From CAZVWQ01 sp964631275 (lineage in GTDB: Bacteria > Patescibacteriota > JACMRA01), in the NCBI GenBank assembly GCA_964631275.1, contig CAZVWQ010000016.1, forward strand, positions 1-33,927: a stretch of DNA of 33,927 nucleotides, given 5' to 3'. Of this stretch, positions 31,303-33,927 are shown piece by piece. The notes under the pieces are model-generated. The model was given only the letters and a program-made list of their open reading frames with translations, did no database searches and was not told the DNA's origin. A program made the position numbers and the translations under genes. Positions within the stretch are counted from its first letter, which is position 1. Every line of letters starts with the position of its first letter.

Positions 31303-31802
31303 ATTTTTAATTTGGTTTGTGTTAAGATTTTTTAAAAAATCACAGTTGTTGTCAAAGAGCTTCCTAATTTTTTATAACTTTGTTTAAAAAGAAAGCTTGA
31401 AAAATATAAAAAGGCTTAAATGCTGTATAAATTAACTGTATAAAGCCTGCCTAATTATTTACTCTTTAAAATAATGAGATTATTAGTCTTTCAAAGCTTT
31501 TCAAAAATCTTTTTTTTGACTAGATAAAACAAAAATGCCGAGTTTCCGCAAATTAAATAATTTTAATCTTAAAACGAACAAAAAAACAGAGCGTCTTTTT
31601 TGAATAATGAGGTAAGAGTATTTTTAGTTTTTAGTTATTTCAAAAATTATAATTAAGCAGAGTTTTCGCATAAATAGTATACTTAGTGTTTTTGAGTATA
31701 GATAATGTTTATAGATAGTTCTTTTTGATTAAAAAAAATTAATTAGACTTAAAATTACAATTTGTATTTGCTATTAAAGCTTTTTGTATAAATTATTTTA
31801 TT
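31303..31802. other. 500-bp gap between divergent genes
   Basis: No gene visible. It contains short repeat G at 31484-31518 (compare 29095-29133) and one strong copy of the upstream motif at 31573-31617. Confidence 0.5.
31573..31617 (+). promoter_or_regulatory. Conserved upstream motif (copy 5)
   Basis: AACGAACAAAAAAACAGAGC then GTCTTTTTTGAATAATGAGG and TAAG. It lies 185 bp upstream of the RlmI-like gene and points to it. With copies 1 and 4 it defines the consensus. Confidence 0.5.
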
Positions 31803-32630
31803 ATGAGTGATTACTATCAATTAATAGATTGCGGAGACAAACAAAAATTAGAAAAGTTTGGTCGCTTTAAGTTAATTCGTCCTTGTCCGCAAGCTCTATG
31901 GAGTAAAAGATCTCCAGAAAAATGGGCTAAGCCAGATGGTGAATTTGTAAGGGCAAATAAAGAAACAGGTCAGTGGAAAATTTTTAATCCTGACATGCCT
32001 GAGTCTTGGCGAGTTAAACCTTTAGACTCTAATTTGAGTTGGAAAATCGAGTTAAATGATTTTGGTAATGTTGGAGTTTTTACTGAGCATTGGCTTTATG
32101 CTTTTAAATTAAAAAATTATTTTAGTAGAGAGGGTAAAATTTTAAACCTTTTTTCTTACACTGGCTCTAACTGCCTAGATTTGGTTAAACATGGATATAG
32201 CATGACTGTAGTTGATTCGTCTAAGAACGCTATGACAACCTATAGCGATAATTTAGAGTTTAATGGTTTGGGTCGTAAAAACCAAAGATTAATACTTGAA
32301 GATGCTTATAAATTTATTTCTAGAGAAGTCAGAAGAGGTAATAAATATTCTGGAATAATTATGGATGCCCCAAGCTTTGGTAGAGGGACTAAAGGTGAAG
32401 TATTTAGTATCGAAGATGATTTGGTTAAACTAATCAGAACTTGCCAAAGTTTAATGGATTCTAAGGCTAAGGTAGTTATGACCCTGCATTCACCAAGATT
32501 TACTATTGGGATTTTGGATAACTTAATTAAGGATATTTTTAGAAATAAAGATATAAAAGTCGAAGAGATATTAAATCCTTGTGAGTCTGGAGTGTCGCTT
32601 CCAAGTGGATTTTTAGTTTGGGTAGGGTAA
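31803..32630 (+). CDS. RlmI-like class I SAM methyltransferase (COG1092 group)
   Basis: 275 aa. The central methylase has motif I ILNLFSYTGSNCLDLVKHG (113-131), the acidic strand MTVVDSSKNAM (134-144), NLEFNGL (150-156) with the conserved Asn, and motif IV IIMDAPSFGRG (185-195), followed by a proline/serine-rich end typical of m5C or m6A RNA methylases. The order and the phrase VGVFTEHW upstream of motif I resemble the rRNA cytosine-5 methyltransferase RlmI group. The N-terminal PUA domain of RlmI is absent and the usual PP in motif IV is AP, so the target base is not certain. No ribosome-binding site is seen; the gene stands alone. Confidence 0.78.
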   Translation: MSDYYQLIDCGDKQKLEKFGRFKLIRPCPQALWSKRSPEKWAKPDGEFVRANKETGQWKIFNPDMPESWRVKPLDSNLSWKIELNDFGNVGVFTEHWLYAFKLKNYFSREGKILNLFSYTGSNCLDLVKHGYSMTVVDSSKNAMTTYSDNLEFNGLGRKNQRLILEDAYKFISREVRRGNKYSGIIMDAPSFGRGTKGEVFSIEDDLVKLIRTCQSLMDSKAKVVMTLHSPRFTIGILDNLIKDIFRNKDIKVEEILNPCESGVSLPSGFLVWVG

Positions 32631-33501
32631 GGTCAAGTTTCAAAAGAAAGAAAAAAACACGAATACGATCAAAAGGTTCGATTTGAAATCATATCTCAAA
32701 AACTTTTTTTGGAGTTGATTAATAGACCCCCTGCACTGAAATTTTTATTCGTTTGGTTGAGTAAACAAAAAATTAGAAATTATAAGTTTTAAAAAATTCT
32801 GAATTATTGTTTTTAATTAGAGGTTAAACAGCTTTACTGCAAGAAGTCTAATGACCTATTTTTTGGTTTTTTTAAAGTAAGAAGTGTTGAATTTGTGTAA
32901 AAAAGCTATTATTTTTATTTTTGATTTGAATTTTTTATAAAAATTATTATTTTTTTGACCTAAATAATACCCAAAAATTTGTAATTAAAGCCAAAAAACA
33001 AACCCACAAAAAACTTGCAAACTTAAAAAAAAATGTGTTATACCTTAAGACGTTGAGATTGAGAAACAATTTTGGATTTCTCTCTCAATAGGTTTACAGA
33101 TAGCTAGTCAACGGTCATTATTTAAATGGAAGCGAGACAACAACAAACAACGAAGTGGTGCAAGATTGTACCCACCGAATAGGATTTGATTAAAAAGATA
33201 GTTCATAAAGTTCGTAAGGTTAAAAAGTTCGTAACACAACGCTTGCCGTTCCATTTTGAAAATACAAAAACTCGGTAGAGGTAATGTCCTCATCGCCATT
33301 TTAATTCAAAATTAACAAAACCTACCTCTGTCACCCTGAACTTGTTTCAGGATCTATTCAAAAATTGATTAAAAATTAAACTTTAATCAACTCTCCAACC
33401 CCCCCCCAAAAAAAAACTTTTAAGTATTGGTTAGCTATACAACCCATTTGAAAATTAATCATGTAAGAATCCCCAGCGTTGTATATAATTTCAAAACATA
33501 A
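32631..33501. other. Gene-free region with hairpins and homopolymer runs
   Basis: No credible gene; the short minus frame near 33108-33299 has no family features or ribosome-binding site. Structures seen are a 12-14 bp imperfect hairpin at 33053-33088 (TTGAGATTGAGAAA facing TTTCTCTCTCAA), a REP-like palindrome at 33335-33351, and a run of nine C then nine A around 33399-33416. Base composition from about 33040 onward is less AT-rich than before. Confidence 0.5.
33335..33351. repeat. REP-like palindrome CCTGAA-CTTGT-TTCAGG
   Basis: A perfect 6-bp stem within TCACCCTGAACTTGTTTCAG, a type of palindromic repeat I know as widespread between genes in many bacterial genomes. Only one copy is in this window. 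Confidence 0.5.
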
Positions 33502-33627
33502 TACTCTAGGGTAGAAGAAAGTTATTCACTACAAATTATTGATGAATATTTAACCGCTGAATATGTGAGACTTTGCAAAATTCATAATATAGAACCTGAG
33601 AATTTCCCCAATGCTTTAAGAGAATGA
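33502..33627 (+). pseudogene. Possible gene remnant
   Basis: An open stretch without a start codon reads YSRVEESYSLQIIDEYLTAE then YVRLCKIHNIEPENFPNALRE before TGA at 33625-33627. The mix of residues is protein-like, but a stop precedes it in frame at 33499-33501 and no ribosome-binding site is seen. It may be the end of a decayed gene. I do not recognise a family. Confidence 0.25.
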
Positions 33628-33659
33628 AGAATATAAGCAAACAGGAACAGTTAAAAAAT

Positions 33660-33712
33660 AGGCACAAAAAACAACCTTACTAACTTTTTTTAAAAAGCTT
33701 TCAGGTTGTTGT
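33660..33712 (-). terminator. Rho-independent terminator (minus strand)
   Basis: On the minus strand AACAACCT and AGGTTGTT pair around an internal CTTTTT/AAAAAG region, followed by a T-run and GTGCC. It lies 16 bp or more after the stop of the 52-aa gene at 33728. Confidence 0.6.
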
Positions 33713-33727
33713 TGGGTTTAATCGGAG

Positions 33728-33886
33728 TTAAGATTCCGCAAGAATTAACATTCCACCATAGCGAAAACAGCCATCACTATCTCGTTTAACAGTGATATAA
33801 AACTCAAGTGTACCATTATTTACCTTGTAGACTTTACCGTCACTACACAAGGTAAACTTGCCGTTGCTAACCCGGTTTGGGGTCAT
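33728..33886 (-). CDS. Small 52-aa protein of unknown function
   Basis: MTPNRVSNGKFTLCSDGKVY then KVNNGTLEFYITVKRDSDGC and FRYGGMLILAES. Start ATG at 33886 is preceded by AGGAG at 33897-33901 (10-nt spacing), the best Shine-Dalgarno in the window, and the gene is followed by a terminator. Alternating residues suggest a small beta-rich fold; there are two cysteines (14 and 40) and no membrane segment. Composition is clearly less AT-rich than the housekeeping genes. Small genes with strong ribosome-binding sites and their own terminators are common in phages and other mobile DNA, but nothing identifies one here. Confidence 0.6.
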   Translation of the reverse strand: MTPNRVSNGKFTLCSDGKVYKVNNGTLEFYITVKRDSDGCFRYGGMLILAES

Positions 33887-33927
33887 GATGGTTTTACTCC
33901 TGTAATAAAAACCAATTACTAATATAG

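Noticed and set aside
33108..33299. A 63-aa minus-strand frame near the right end
   Set aside because: No Shine-Dalgarno, odd composition, and it overlaps sequence with low-complexity and repeat character. I see no support for translation.

Overview
The window is a very AT-rich bacterial chromosome segment with long intergenic stretches, small core genes and few Shine-Dalgarno sequences. The gene content points to a member of the Patescibacteria/CPR group: VirB2/TrbC-like pilin proteins, a PH-domain membrane protein, DUF4230 and DUF2079 proteins, an O-antigen-ligase-like protein and an RlmD-type methylase without its Fe-S cysteines. This placement is inference; no rRNA is present. UGA is a normal stop (for example at 10145-10147 and 22899-22901), so the Gly-UGA code of Absconditabacteria/Gracilibacteria is not used.

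Layout. 1-564: the end of a less AT-rich gene, a double-hairpin/terminator tail and a TA-flanked inverted-repeat element. 565-2068: a putative ribosome-hibernation-like protein and a ClpP/crotonase-fold SDH-type serine protease (minus strand). 2364-4581: YqgF/RuvX-like protein, Trm9-like methyltransferase, RsuA/RluB pseudouridine synthase. 5368-10147: two large polytopic envelope proteins (DUF2079 and a GT-C-like protein). 10276-11679: a two-gene operon of secreted pilin-like membrane proteins, one with three tandem pilin modules. 12884-13798: an alanyl-tRNA synthetase reduced to its catalytic core. 14158-16019: DUF4230 and PH-domain membrane proteins. 17105-18553: dnaA. 18840-20177: RlmD/TrmA-family methylase. 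20435-21463: a stand-alone C-terminal region of DnaE. 21494-21578: tRNA-Leu(UAG). 21942-27128: GtrB-like glycosyltransferase, nadE, a DUF6194-like protein with a Lys-rich tail, O-antigen-ligase-like protein. 27598-30654: sugar-type solute-binding protein and a DUF3298-like protein. 30769-32630: coiled-coil protein and RlmI-like methyltransferase. 32631-33927: mostly non-coding, with a 52-aa gene at the end.

The most striking feature is in the gaps. They are packed with short non-autonomous inverted-repeat elements (MITE-like). Family A is 87-90 bp; six full copies are each flanked by an exact 3-bp direct repeat (AAT, ACT or ATT). Families B, C, D, E and three singletons have ends of the form TA|TA...TA|TA, as expected for a TA target. 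Elements are inserted into one another, so empty and filled sites can be compared inside this window. Family A sequence supplies the last codons and stop of two genes. No transposase is present in the window. A second shared signal is an approximately 35-45 bp motif ending near GAnTATnAGGTAA, found 40-190 bp upstream of at least six genes and co-directional with them: a candidate lineage-specific promoter.

Two essential replication/translation proteins appear only as fragments here (AlaRS without its tRNA-recognition and editing parts, DnaE without its polymerase part). Both carry the putative promoter motif, which argues for expressed split genes rather than debris, although decay cannot be excluded.
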